Source: Cunninghamia lanceolata (Eukaryota > Streptophyta > Pinopsida > Cupressales > Cupressaceae). Taken from it: a DNA stretch of 64,000 bases. A model generated the notes under the pieces. It worked only from the letters and a program-made list of their open reading frames with translations. It had not been told where the DNA came from and did no database searches. Made by a program: the position numbers and the translations under genes. The stretch spans positions 7,528,501 through 7,592,500 of the forward strand of contig BSBN01001017.1 in the NCBI GenBank assembly GCA_027924645.1, written 5' to 3'. Shown here one piece after another: positions 23,813 through 35,878 of the stretch; position 1 is the stretch's first letter, and each line of letters starts with the position of its first letter.

Positions 23813-25769
23813 TGATGTCATCATGATAGGAGGGTCCAATGAAGGACTATCTATCTATGTAGCCAAAATAGGTAAGACACACACAAAGAAGAAAATTACA
23901 ACAAGATGACACAAGGAATGCCCTAGGAAAACCATTAAAAGGGGAAAACCCAGGCTCCAAAACATTCCTCATTATATTACTAATTTCTCAATCAAACTTA
24001 TATTCTTTTGTAATGGTTTTTTATATGTTGGGCCACAACTATTTAATTACTAAACATGAAATTAAACTATTTAGATAAAATACATCCATTTCTACATGTC
24101 ACACTATCAACATCATCATTATCAATATTAACCTCCATTTGAACTCTCGTCCTTATGCTCACACTATTTGTTCTATGAGTTCTTCCTTGGTTTCCTCTTA
24201 AGACCTTCAAATGATTGTGAGTAGTGTATATATAACAATCCCAATCCTTAGAATGGTTCACCATCAACCACAAGATGGTGTAAAGCTCAATGAAATGTGT
24301 AGTTAGTCATTTGTGAAGATGGAATTTTCTAATTAAGTATTCTGAGGTCCCATGTATAACCGTATTCATCCCTTTGATGGTGTAAACTGCTAGAAACCTT
24401 GTACAAGTCATGAATAGTGAACTACGTAAACATATCATCCTGATAAAAGTTTAGAAACCAAGTTACACATTTGTGGTGCTCAAAATCTCCTAAAATGAAA
24501 ATATGACATAGATGTATCCTATTGTAACATATGTTCCAAATTGTGAGACTACGTATGCAATTGTAATGGTATGCGGTGACATATTCTATAAATGAACTTT
24601 GGGATGCTCTTAGATCACATATGATTTATGTGTAACAATGGAGAATTAAGGGGTATCTATAGGTAGAAATTAGAGAGAACGGATTAGGAGATAAGCTCAC
24701 ATAGATAAGTTAACTATAGAATAAATGGGAATTTTTCCATGAATAGAAGAGAAAATGAGAATGAAACAAAAATAAGACTTCAACAAACTAGAGAGATGAA
24801 GAAGTTTATTTGGCAACTTTCATGAGGAGATAAGATTTGAGCAATAGTTTTATGGAATGAAAGTTAGAGAATGAATAGTTATCATAGAAAATTGTGAGCT
24901 AAAATGAGCTAAAAATCAAGAATAAAAGGTGGAACTGGAAGAACTTATGTACATCCAAAAATAATAGGGTAAACCCTTTTGCTAGGGTTGGTCACCTAAA
25001 GAAAAGTCACTGAAGAAACCTATAGGGTCATTCCTTTTTCTATGGCTAGTCACTCAGGTGATCCTACAACTTAAAGATATGTCACTTGTGTGACCCTAAA
25101 TTTCTATAGGGTGGCCCTGTAGAAGTGGATTGAAAAAGTTTGATAAGAGAAATATAAGGTTTGGGAATTGAGATCTGACATTGAACAAGGTGAGTTAGGG
25201 GCTAAAGAGGTTTGTGGATGTGTCATCAATTCTAATATTACTAATAGAAATAGGAACTACACCTTCAAGGGTCATGAGACAAATCACCACCACATCATCA
25301 AACTGCCATGTAGGCATGTGCATATTTCTAGTGCTTATAGTGGCACATGCATGACTTATTTGTTTTATACATGCATTAAACAAAAACGTATAACTAAGGA
25401 TTAGGAAACTTAATCTGGCCTAATTTTCCTAGCATTTAATTATTCATGTTCTCTTAATTGGTGAGTGGTATGATTAATATAAGGTTTTACATTGAATATT
25501 TAATAAGTTGGGTTTATATTTTTAGTCTATGTCAACATAGTATTAATGGTATAGATACTAAAACAATATTTTTCAAGAAATTTTCATTGTCCATTTTTGG
25601 TTAGATGTGGAAAAATGGACAACATAGAGAAGAAAGCAAATGAGAGGGAATAGAGAAAAATGAAGAATTATAACATAGACTTTGGACTAAGGAAAACTGA
25701 GGTGGTCTCCATGTTTTAAAATAGGTAATCTAAAGGCCATAATAGAGATAGTCTCAATGTCATGTGTCA
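23813..25769 (-). repeat. 5' LTR of element H (outer boundary unresolved)
   Basis: The inner end TGATGTCATCATGAT (23813) is set by the adjacent primer-binding site. The sequence outward is noncoding, with GGGGAAAACCC near 23940 and AT-rich DNA. I could not find the second LTR, so the outer end is unknown; the segment may pass into other DNA before element F begins at 25775. Confidence 0.4.
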
Positions 25770-25774
25770 ACATC

Positions 25775-26622
25775 TGGTGTAGTCACGGTAGGAGGGTCCA
25801 TAGAATGAACAGTCCAGATCATGCAGCTAGAGTAAACACAATGGAAACAACTCAAAGATATGAAATAGATGCAGATTTTGTCATTCAGTATATCATAGAA
25901 TTCAAATACAGATTGGCTGGCAACATGCAAGCTTACGATTAGGGCTCACAGGCTTGAGTATAGAATATTAGAATATGCACAAGATATAGCTTTGAAGCTC
26001 CTTCACAAGAATTCAAACTAAGAACTATGAATCAATTGCTAACTACTTTCCTAGGCATCTATTACATCAATATATATCATCTCTAGAACAATAGATTCCT
26101 CTGCATCGGCCAAGGAAGATCACAAACGCCAATGAAGAGATGTAACATGTGTACATGGATAGGTTAGACCTAATTGCATAGAGTTCCTCTGCAAATGAAT
26201 GGAATGATGTACGGATCTTGGGAAAGGTTAGCCATGAACCAAAGATTAATGAATGATGTGTCATTATGCTCCACAAGTCAAGAAATGATCTTCAAGTCTT
26301 CTCCCTTAGCTGATTGTCCAAAATTGTTAGGATGCTCTATTTTAAGAAAATAGTTGGTCTTCTGATAGCGATATATTTCTAGTACCTTAACCAAATGCTC
26401 TAAGATTTGGATATGTTGTGCATGAATGTCTCTAGATGCTAAGTTCAACTCCGTAAGGTCTGAAATACAACTATGGTAGAATGTGGACCAAAATACAAAA
26501 ACTACTACTAACTAAATTGAACTAGAAAATAAAAATAAACAAATTGAAATGCGAACAAACTGAAATGCAAATGTTTTTGGTTGATGCAAGATTGCTTTTG
26601 AACTAGGGATACTCCTGCATCA
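25775..26622 (-). repeat. 3' LTR of element F
   Basis: 848 bp, aligns with 31476-32323 end to end. Preceded at 25770-25774 by TSD ACATC. Confidence 0.9.
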
Positions 26623-26653
26623 GACATCTAGAGTTAATGAAAAAGTGAGTCCT

Positions 26654-26848
26654 TCACTTTGCGGGGGCTAGAGAAAAACCAAGATGGTCCACCTCAACCT
26701 GAGAAATCCATGATGAATCTTCTTCCAGTCTGCCTTTCCACTTCACAAGGTAATATTTGTATTGTCTTCCTCTAGTGTTGTGTCCATCTCTGTTGTCCAA
26801 AATGTCTTCAATCTGCTTTGGTGCTTGTTGTGGTAACTGCTTCTTCAA
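26654..26848 (-). pseudogene. pol: Chromodomain end of the element F polyprotein
   Basis: The reading EDILDNR...YYLVKWKG...SSWI is a clear chromodomain, the histone-tail-binding module at the integrase C-terminus of chromoviruses that directs insertion to heterochromatin. The aromatic residues (YY, W of VKWKG, W of SSW) are present. It is in a different frame from the upstream integrase segment, so the fusion protein is broken. It ends shortly before the 3' LTR at 26622. Confidence 0.88.
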
Positions 26849-26874
26849 GTCTTATTCAATGTTGTCACTAAACT

Positions 26875-27960
26875 CTACTTCATGATACTGATATAGGTCT
26901 GTAATGTTGAAAATAGGTGATATACCCAATGTCTCTGGTTTCTTGAATCAAATTTTCTAAGTATCCTACAAGGTCCAAACTTCTTCATCTTCAACTTGTT
27001 ATATGTTCCAATTGGAAATCTTTCTTTTCTCAAGTATACCATCACTTCATCTCCAACCACAAATTCCTTATGTCTTCTCTTCTCATCTACTTGTTCTTTA
27101 TATTTGTTGTTCATATCCTCAAAATGTTTCCTCACCTGATTATATACTATCTTCATATGTTCTATAAATTCTTCTACTTCTACACTTTTCTTTTCCTTGG
27201 TACTAATATTTCTCAATTTTGTAATTCCTCTATGGTTTACTCTGGTGACTATCTCAAAAGGTGTTCTTCCGATACTCCTATTCACTAATTATTATATGCA
27301 AACTTGGCTTGTGAAAGAATCAAATCCCAACTTCCTGCCTTTTCTCCAACCAACCATCTCAACAAGTTTCCCAAACTCCTATTCACTACCTCTGTCTGTC
27401 CATCAGTCTATGGATGAAAAGATGAACTAAACTTCAAATCTATCTCCATCTTCTTCCAAAGTGTCTTCCAAAAGTATCCAACAATCTTTGTATCTCTGTG
27501 TGAAACTATACTCTTAGGTAATCCATGCAATCTCACAATCTCCTTGAAAAATAGGTCAGCTACATGCACTGCATTAGTTGTCTTCTTACAAGGTATGAAA
27601 TATCCCATCTTTGAAAATTTGTCTACCATTACAAATATAGAATCATGTCCTCTCTGTGTCTTCTACAATCCCATTACAAAATCCATGCTTATGTCTTCCC
27701 AAGGTCTCTCTGGTACTGTCAAAGGTTTATACAATCCAATATTCTGACTAGTCCCTTTTGCAACTTGACAAACTCTACAACTCTACACAAATTTCCTAAC
27801 ATCCTTATATATCTGAGGCCAAAAGTAATTTTCACTCACTAATGCCACTATCTTATCAATGCCAAAATTTCTTACCAATCCACCACTATGCTTCTCCTCG
27901 ATCAAATTTTCTCTCATTGAACTTCTAGGTACACATAACTAATTTCCTCTTAACAACATA
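26875..27960 (-). pseudogene. pol: Integrase of element F
   Basis: DDE integrase joining element cDNA to host DNA. Visible on the minus strand: a catalytic-core segment with [17 protein letters not shown] and [13 protein letters not shown] (27408-27629), where the second Asp is the D of SHRD. A C-terminal segment with [21 protein letters not shown] and FGPCRILRK (26875-27285) is the GPY/F-type domain. In-frame stops and frameshifts separate these parts; the first catalytic Asp lies in the less clear stretch before 27630. It continues to the chromodomain at 26848. Confidence 0.85.
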
Positions 27961-28766
27961 TCTTCCTAAATGAAATAGTCCAACCACTTACTCCTATCTA
28001 TCACAATAGATTCCTTACATGCTTTCTAAGGTTTTGCAAAATCAGTGTCTCCCTCATACATGTTCTTCAATTTTTCAAATCCTATCACTTCAACTCTCAT
28101 CTCTGTCAACAAGTTTCTTCTCCTACTCAATGTATCTACAACTTTGTTTGATTTTTCACTCCTATGCTTCAACACAAATGTATAACTCTGCATGAACTCT
28201 ACCCATCTCAGATGTCTCTAATTCAACTTTTCTTTACTATTCAGATAATGCAAATCTTGATGATCTGTATACAACACAAACTCCTTAGGCGACAAGTAAT
28301 GTCTCCACTTCTTCAAGGCTTGAATTATGGCATAGAACTCTTGATCATAAACTAAATATCTTCTCCTTGCATCATTCAAATTCTCACTAAAATATGGTAC
28401 TGGTCTACTTCTTGACTTAATACTACTCCAATTGCATTTCCACTTGCATCACAATGAACTTGAAATACCTTATTGAAATTTGGTAATGCCAAAACAAGTT
28501 TCTCTATCACTTTCTGGTTCAACAATTCAAAACTTTAATTTTCTCCTGATGTCCACTTGAAATCTTTTCTGTCACCTCTCATGGTCTCTGTCATAGGGTT
28601 ACAAACTGAACTTTCATTTCTGATGAACTTCTAGTAGAAACTAACCAATCCATGAAGTGATCTAACCTCTCCAATGCTTTCCGGTGTAGGCCATTCAACA
28701 ATTGCTCACTTTCTCAGGGTCAATCTTCAATCCTTCTGTAGAAATCACAAATCCCAAGTATACCAA
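27961..28766 (-). pseudogene. pol: RNase H region of element F, heavily decayed
   Basis: This stretch sits between RT and integrase, where Ty3/gypsy elements carry RNase H and the integrase zinc finger. Only short readable pieces remain on the minus strand, with stops in every frame. The assignment rests mainly on position and on fragmentary residues resembling the family (for example a tyrosine-rich piece near 28300-28350). It cannot encode active enzyme. Confidence 0.5.
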
Positions 28767-29558
28767 TTATTCCTTCATGAAACTACACTTATTAATGTTT
28801 ATCAGCAATTTCTCTTCTCTCAGTCTCTGTAATACTTGTCTCAGGTGATTTAAATGTTCCTCCTTTATCTTACTAAAAATTAGAATGTCATCCAAATATA
28901 CAATAACAAACTTACCCAAGAATCTCCTCGAAACTTCATTTGTCAATCTCATGAAAGTACTAGGTGCATTTGTCAATTCTAAAGGCATCACTAACCACTC
29001 ATACAATCCTTCATTTGTCTTAAAAGCAGTCTTCCATTCATCTCCTTCTCTGATTCAAATCTGATGGTATCCACTCTTCAAATCTATCATTGTGAAATAT
29101 CTTGCTCCACTCAAACAATCCATGATATCATCCATCCTAGGTAAAGGAATTCTATACTTCACCATGATCTTGTTTATTGCTCTAGAGTCTATACACATTC
29201 TCCATTCTCCATCTTTCTTAGGTGCTAGCACTGCAAGTATTATACAAGGACTCAAACTTTCTTTGATCAAACCTTTCCTCAACAACCCTTGTATCTGTCG
29301 ATTCAATTCTTCATTCTCTATCGATGTCATTCTGTGTGCTACTTTTTTAGGAAAACTTGCTCCAGGTATTAGATCCATGTGATGACTGATACTCCTTTTA
29401 GCTGGCAATCCTTTAGGTACATTGTTTGATAAAATGTCTTTATACTTTGTCAGCAATTTAGTTATCTCCTCCGGTTGTGATTCAATCTTCTTCTCCAATG
29501 TTTTAGGTTTCTTAGGGATCAAAGCATAACACATATTTTCATGTTTCAAACCATCCAA
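28767..29558 (-). pseudogene. pol: Reverse transcriptase of element F
   Basis: RNA-dependent DNA polymerase. In order on the minus strand: SPCIILAVLAPKKDGEWRMCID, YRIPLPRMDDI, ARYFTMIDLKSGYHQI (first catalytic Asp in the TMIDL motif), then after a stop [16 protein letters not shown] and [13 protein letters not shown] with the YLDD catalytic pair. The two open pieces (29055-29558 and 28767-29006) are in the same frame. The expected PFGL motif reads MPLEL, so Phe-Gly is altered. It follows the protease across the 58-bp duplication. Confidence 0.92.
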
Positions 29559-29626
29559 AAATTTTCTTCTTAGGGATCAAAGCATAACACATATTTTCAT
29601 GTTTCAAACCATCCAAAAATTTTCTT
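29511..29626 (-). repeat. 58-bp tandem duplication inside element F pol
   Basis: Units 29511-29568 and 29569-29626 are essentially identical, both starting CTTAGGGATCAAAGCATAAC on the plus strand. Because 58 is not a multiple of 3, it shifts the frame between protease and RT. Confidence 0.92.
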
Positions 29627-30108
29627 CCATCTAACAAACAGATTCTAGCATTCCCACACACTTCACTCTTAGGATCATCTTCAAAAGGGATCAAAGTAAT
29701 CCTCTTTCCATTTGTTGTTATAGTGTATGTATTCTTTCTCCCATCATGTATAGCTTTTCTATCATACTGCCAAGGTCTACCCAACAAAATATGACAAACA
29801 TCCATAGGCATAATATCACACAAGACTTCATCATGATAAGATCCAATATGAAATTTCACCAAACATTGTTCACTCACTAGTACCTTATGATCATCCTAAA
29901 TTAATGCTATCTGATAGGGCTCAGTGTGTTTCAATCTTTCTAACTTCATCTTAGTCACCATCTCCTCTAAAACTAGGTTATCTGAACTACCACTATCAAT
30001 AATAACTTTACAACATTTACCTCCTGATTTGCACCTAGTTCTGAATAAACTTTTCCTCTGCGATGGTTCCTCATTTGTCTCTTCTTGAAATAGTTCTCTC
30101 CTCATCAC
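29540..30108 (-). pseudogene. pol: Aspartic protease region of element F
   Basis: Retroviral-type aspartic protease cutting the polyprotein. The active-site motif IDSGSSDNLV lies near 30000 on the minus strand, after a Gly/Lys/Cys stretch. A second conserved block, CHILLGRPWQYDR, lies near 29770. The frame is the same as gag (30108 and 29877 starts in phase with 31278), with one stop between. It ends at the tandem duplication. Confidence 0.88.
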
Positions 30109-31278
30109 AAGTGATTCTCCTTTCTCAGGTTTGCCAACTAAACTAAGTGATCTAACAGGTTCTTCTTCTACATAGGTTGCTCTTCCATTGTTCTCTATTC
30201 TCTTTCTTGTACTCCCCTAATTACATTCAAATGCTCTATGTCCTTCACCTCCACATTTGAAACAAGTTCCTCTAAATGTTCTCCTATCAGGTCCTCTTCC
30301 TTCTCTTCTATATCCTTCATTCTAGTATGGACTAGGGTTTCCTCTATGGTAAAAATTTCTATCATCTCTCTGGTATGCATTGTTATCTTTGTAGTCCTTC
30401 TTAAATGGGCTATCTATCTTGTTCTACTCCAAATATGATCTGTCTCCTCTGAAAAATGTTCTGCCTCTCTAAAATTTACATCCTCTACCTCTTTGTCTCT
30501 AATCATGTCTCTTATTCAACTTCTCTTCAACTTTCAAGGCCGATTCATATGCTTCTTCCAATGTTATCATCCTTACCAAACTTAGTTCTTCTTGAATGTT
30601 CAATCTCATTCCATTGATGTATCTAGCCACTTTCTCCTTGATTTCTTCCCTATGTCCTATCCTTATGATCATCTTATGAAATTCTTCAATGTACTCCATA
30701 GATTTCTCCTTTTGTCTCAGGTTCTACAACCTCTTCAACAACTCTAACTCATAGTCAGCAGGTACAAACTGATTCTTCAATTTTGTCACCATCCTATCCC
30801 ATTTTGTAATCTTTTCTTTTTCTCTTTTCTTTCTATCCAACTGAACTTCCTTCCATCATATAGCAGCATGTCCTTTCAAGTTTGTCTTTGCAAGTTTCAC
30901 CTTCTCTAGATCTTCCACTTCTTCATATTCAAAGTATTCTTCCATGTCATTTATCCAGTCGATCAGCTTTTCAGGGTTCAAATTGCCAGTGTAATTAGGT
31001 AAATAAACTCTAGGTCTTTTCCCAATTTTTGCAATAGCTCACAACATCTTGACTTGATCTGATTCTTCTTCTTCATCACCTCCTAGGGTTTCACCAATTT
31101 GTGCAACAGATTGAAATTCCTCTTCATCGTCACTTTCAACATTAGGTCTTAGTGTCAATCCTCTTCGCCTATCTTCCTTGACAACATCCAACCAAATTCT
31201 TATTGTTTTCATCATTTCCATCATCTCATCCATTCTACTAGCCATTGTTCCAATAGTAGGGACTCTCCTCGACAGCAT
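30109..31278 (-). pseudogene. gag: Gag of element F
   Basis: Capsid/nucleocapsid protein. In one minus-strand frame from 31278 with stops: an acidic N-terminus with DDEEEF, a capsid part with GKRPRVYLPNYTGNLNPEKL and DWINDMEEYF (near 30920-31020), a conserved ARYINGMRLNIQEEL block (30499-30699), an Arg/Gly-rich stretch, and a complete CCHC zinc knuckle CFKCGGEGHRAFEC (near 30215-30260). This is the normal Ty3/gypsy order. It lies just downstream of the 5' LTR and primer-binding site. Confidence 0.88.
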
Positions 31279-31461
31279 TCTCCAAGGATTAAGTGCAACT
31301 GCCTCAATTTAGTGATCGAGCTACAAATGACAATTGCCTCACAATCGGTGATAGGTTATGACATTAGTAACCTACCTCAGATCGATGATCTATCAATAGA
31401 AAGATCTTACAGAATTCCTTCACTAATTTCACTCACTTCACTTCCAAAGATTCAAATTTTT

Positions 31462-31473
31462 GCTCTGATACCA
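31462..31473 (-). other. Primer-binding site of element F
   Basis: Minus strand TGGTATCAGAGC, complementary to the 3' end of initiator tRNA-Met, two bases inside the 5' LTR end. Confidence 0.9.
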
Positions 31474-31475
31474 CT

Positions 31476-32323
31476 TGGTGCAGTCACGGTAGGAGGGTTC
31501 ATAGAATGAACAGTCCAGACCATACAGCTAGTGTAAACACAATGGAAACAACTCAAAGATATGAAACAAATGTAGATTCAGTCATTTAGTATAAAATAGA
31601 ATTCAAATACATATCAGCTAACAACATGCGAGCTTACAATTAGGGCTCACTGTCTTGATTACATAATATTAGAATATGCACAAGACTTAGCTTTGAATCT
31701 CCTTCTCCAGGAATTCAAACTAAGAACTATGAATCAATTACTAACTACTTTCCTAGGAATCTATTACATCAATATATATCATCTCTGGAATAATAAATTC
31801 CTCCGCATCGACTAAGAAAGATCACAAACTCCAATGAAGAGCTGTAACGTGTGTACACAGATAGGTCAGACCTAATTGCATAGAGTTCCTCCACAAATGA
31901 ATGAAATGATATGCGGATCTTGGGGAAGGTTGGCCAAGAACCAAAGATCAATGAATGATGTGTCATTAGGCTCCACAAGTCAGGAAATGCTCCACAAGTC
32001 TTCTCCTTTAGCTGATTGTCCAAAACTATCAAGATACTCTGTTCTAAGAAAACAGTTGGTCTTCTAATAGCGATATATTTTTGGTACCTTAACCAAATGC
32101 TTTAAGATTTCGATATGTTGTGCATGAATGTATCTAGATACTAAGTCTAGTTCTACAAGGTTTAAAATGCAACTGTGGTAGAATGCGGACCAAAATACAG
32201 AAACTGCTACTAAGTGAACTGAACTAGAAAATGAAAAGAAACAAACTAAAATGTGAACAAACTGAAATGCAAATGTTTTGGTTGATGCAAGATTTCTCTT
32301 GAACTAGGGATTCTCCTACATCA
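31476..32323 (-). repeat. 5' LTR of element F
   Basis: 848 bp, pairs with 25775-26622; followed at 32324-32328 by TSD ACATC. Confidence 0.9.
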
Positions 32324-32328
32324 ACATC

Positions 32329-34104
32329 TAAAGTAACATGAGAGGAATAGGGACACAAATAGGGTGATGTAAAACATATAGAACCATTAATATGTGAATG
32401 AGGCTCAAAAAAAGTGAATGGTGATTTCTCTAGAGCAAGAATAATATAGAAGGGTTAGTAGATAAAGAAGATGAAGACATGTATTAGGAAGAGTTTGTGT
32501 CTAGTTGAGAAGGTTCAATTTTAGGAAATTATATAGGGGATGATGTTTCATGAAAGGAATAATAAATATCCACTATATGATAAAGATTGGGCAATGTGAT
32601 GTTAAGTAAGTGGTTAATGATGTTATCATGCTTTATATTCTTGTTAGGGTGAATGATATAGTACATGAAAGAAATATAATGAGAGGATATAGAAGAGATA
32701 GATACATAAATAGATGGGGGAGGAGTAGGTTTAGTATCAAAATATAGGTGGGTTTCATCATTCTTAGAAGAAGAATCGAAAGAGGACTTCTTAATTAGAC
32801 CATGTACTTCTATGCAATGGTGGATCTTGGGAGGTGGAATGGGAAGAGGTTCGAGGGGTTTCAATAGATAGGCTAGGAGAGTATAGTGACATGAGAAGGG
32901 CTAAATTATTGTCACAAGCATGGACCCAAGTGTCATTATCACAAATCTTTTGAGAAAAGATAGGAAAGGGTGGTTAGAAAAGAGGAAAACATTTCAATGA
33001 TCAAGGATAAAAAGAAAAGATTAATTAAGCAGGGTGTGGGTAAAAGGAAAGAAAGTATGGTAAATGATATATGGGAAGAAATAAATAGATTGATGTGAAA
33101 AATAGATTAAGAAAATAAATTAATGGTTTTAGTGGAGGCTAGAACAAATTAGCTAAATTCCACCTATTTCTCCTTTAGGAGTATGGAATAGCTTCATTTC
33201 TAAAGAAAAAAAGTAGTGAAAGGAGAAGATTTTGGTGTTGAAGTGGTAGGTTCACCAAAATGAAATAGTAAATTTAAGTTTATTTTCCTTAAAATTAACC
33301 ATTCATTAGTGTTAACTCAATTAACATAAATTTACTAAAATTAAATGTTAGTTTTTAGAATTACTCTAGTTACACAAAATTGGAAAATGTTGTTTCTTTT
33401 ATATTCTTGATCTTGATGAAATAGAAGGGAAAGTATAGATAGTTGTGCTACAATGAAATAATCACAAGGTTATAAAGGACATAGGCTATTAAATCTAATA
33501 AAAATATCCTTTAGAAATTTTGAAACTAGCATAGATGTTGATTGTGAGTTCATACAATATTCCATGAGATGCACAATATCACAAGTGCACTATACTACTA
33601 AAAACATACTATAATTAAATTGTTAGAGAATAAGGTCACATGCTAGGTACTGCATAATGGTAAAAATGGTAGAAAGTTTCTTACACCATTTAATCAAATC
33701 CATTTTTTTGCATATCCTATTATAATGCATTTATGTTTCAAACTAATCTTACACCTTGTTTGTATTTGTTTAAGTTAAAGCATTTTTAGTTGAATCATTT
33801 TGTGCATATCTTGCAATTGTGGCATTTCATGAGACCATATCTCTTTTGGCATTTTGTTAAACATATTGCATGCCTTGTTTATGCTTCCATATTTTGCATA
33901 CAGGGTGATCAGGGTATTTGCAACTATCATCTGATAAAATCCCATTTCTGTTAAGCTTGGATAAATCTTCCTTCATTATTACCAGAGATTTGACACAGTG
34001 CACATTACATTAGTTCAAGTGGATTATTTTAGATTATTTCATTTAGAATTATCAATAATCTTAACATGAACATCGTCCTTATTTATAATGATGAAAATAG
34101 TCCT
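32329..34104. other. Unassigned AT-rich sequence between elements F and 2
   Basis: This is the host DNA into which F (left) and copia element 2 (right) inserted. It should join 25769 on the left and 51486 on the right. It is purine-rich on the plus strand from 32329 to about 33300 and AT-rich after that. A 111-codon minus-strand ORF at 32529-32864 (start MKPLEPLPIPPPKIHH) has no recognisable motif and I do not call it a gene. It may belong to element H or to a much older element. Confidence 0.3.
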
Positions 34105-34109
34105 CTTTA

Positions 34110-35538
34110 TGTTGAAATGCATAGGACAATTGAGGGGGGGGCTGAATCAGTTGCTACAAAACTTTAACCACTTATGAATATCAACACATCAAATTCTTAA
34201 TCACTGTTATTAAGATTAACCATGAGAGCATGAAACAAGAAGCTCAACACATTAACACATGAGACACCACAAATTTTATGTCGAAAACCCTATAAGGGAA
34301 AAACCACGGTGGGTGTTAGCCCACAAAAATAAATAAAGTTATAGAAATACTGAAAATCAGAGGCTCACTACCCAAAATGCTCACTGCAAATGTTAGGACT
34401 CACTGCCAAGATTGGCTCACTTCCAAGGGATAGCTCACTACCAAGGGGTGGCTCACTACCAAGGATTAGTGAATTGATTTGATAGCATCTACTCCATGCA
34501 TGGGTTTAGTTCCATTGAAGAACATTATAACTCCTTTGCTCTACTCTTCTTACACCTTCACACTTATCTTTCCATTTTAAAACTTAGACATTCTTTTTGC
34601 AAGTACATTACACACCTTTATATAATTCATCCACCTTGGAATGTACATCAAGGTTGGCATTTCATTCATCAACCATTGGAACAATCTCCAAAGTCGGCAT
34701 TACAAACATACATGGAAATAGGTTTGGACCTAAACAAAATTTTCTAAGGTAAAGATGTATGTGGATCGTGTTATGCCTTAGATGGGACTCAAATGCACTC
34801 TTCCACATCACAACATGCTTCCACAATCTTCAATGTATCTCCACAAGTAATGAAAACAACCAAGTTAGTCAAGACTAGTTTTAATATTAAGTCTTTTAAG
34901 AACAGTCTTCATCCATGATCCAAATTTCTCTTTGTGGACCAATCCAAAGGTAGGAACATGATCAGGAGACATCCACAAGCACATTGTAATCACCAAGAAC
35001 AACTGCACAATCTCTAACCACTCTATCAAGATGATTCTTCAAACTAGAGCACATAAACAACACTATCAACTACTATCATAGAGAAAAGATAGCTTGTGGA
35101 CCAACAAATCATAAGCCATTGAAGTTGAAGGTACTTATCATCATTTTTGACTTAACTCATGAACCGCAGATCATAATATTTCAATGCAGAGGAATGTGGA
35201 TCAAAATACATTCTCTCTGTCACCACCAAATATACAAAAAAAATAGTTTTCACTCTCGTGAACATAACTCACTCAAATCTTCATATCAGAGGCTTAAACT
35301 TGGAACATAGCATCTTCAGACATGTATCTAAGTAACTTCCAATCCATAGATAAAGATATTCATTCTACAAGAAATGTGGAGCAATCTACTGGACTGTTCT
35401 TCTGTATTAGGAATACTTATTTTCTTTAGTACTTAACTCATTACAAGAAAGCATCAAAACAAGAGCATAGTTTACACCAATGACAACATAGATATGTTGA
35501 CATCAATGACAACACTGGTTAGGCACATACTTGCAACA
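34110..35538 (-). repeat. 3' LTR of copia element 2
   Basis: Minus-strand start TGTTGCAAGTATGTGCCTAA at 35538, end ATTTCAACA at 34110. Pairs with 50021-51480, with many substitutions. Short ORFs inside it are chance. Confidence 0.9.
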
Positions 35539-35550
35539 ATCTCCCCATTT
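35539..35550 (-). other. Polypurine tract of copia element 2
   Basis: Minus strand AAATGGGGAGAT immediately upstream of the 3' LTR. It is the plus-strand primer; elements 3 and 5 have AAAGGGGGAGAT at the same place. Confidence 0.8.
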
Positions 35551-35878
35551 GTCATTGATGGAAACATATGATGTGAAAAACTATAATGACCATCAAGACA
35601 AACTCCCCCTTTCTTTTTACACATCTGCACTCTTTCTCCCTTTGAGTTTTTCACATGATTTCTCTCCCCCTTTGACATCAATGGCAAAGGGCACATACTT
35701 TCACTTAGTTGCTCTGATCAAATTGTTCTTTCATGAATACTGTAACACTTACTACTCTTTGTTAGGGATAGATATCAAGAACACTTGCTACTCCCCCTGA
35801 GAGGTAGCTCTCAAAACATCAATCCATATCAAAGAATGAGGCTTTGGACACGACTGGATTGATGCATTCTTATGCATC

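Larger units (their letters stand above)
25775..32323 (-). mobile_element. Element F, complete Ty3/gypsy chromovirus
   Basis: 6549-bp element on the minus strand with TSD ACATC (25770-25774 and 32324-32328). Both LTRs are 848 bp, begin TGATG(T/C)AGGAG and end GACTGCACCA (GACTACACCA in the left copy). A tRNA-iMet primer-binding site follows the 5' LTR. Order gag, protease, RT, RNase H, integrase, chromodomain identifies a chromovirus. Gag through protease lies in one frame, broken by a few stops. A 58-bp tandem duplication before RT shifts the frame, and later shifts hit the integrase. The LTRs show many differences, so it is old and inactive. A solo or 3' LTR tail of the same family lies at 6700-6731. 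Confidence 0.92.

Noticed and set aside
25757..25942. ORF beginning next to the F LTR
   Set aside because: It spans the TSD and LTR end; the similar peptide near 31480 is the same LTR sequence.
35119..35800. Short ORFs in the copia LTRs (also 51061-51252, 50438-50689, 54335-54646)
   Set aside because: Present by chance in LTR or antisense sequence; no family similarity or conserved start.
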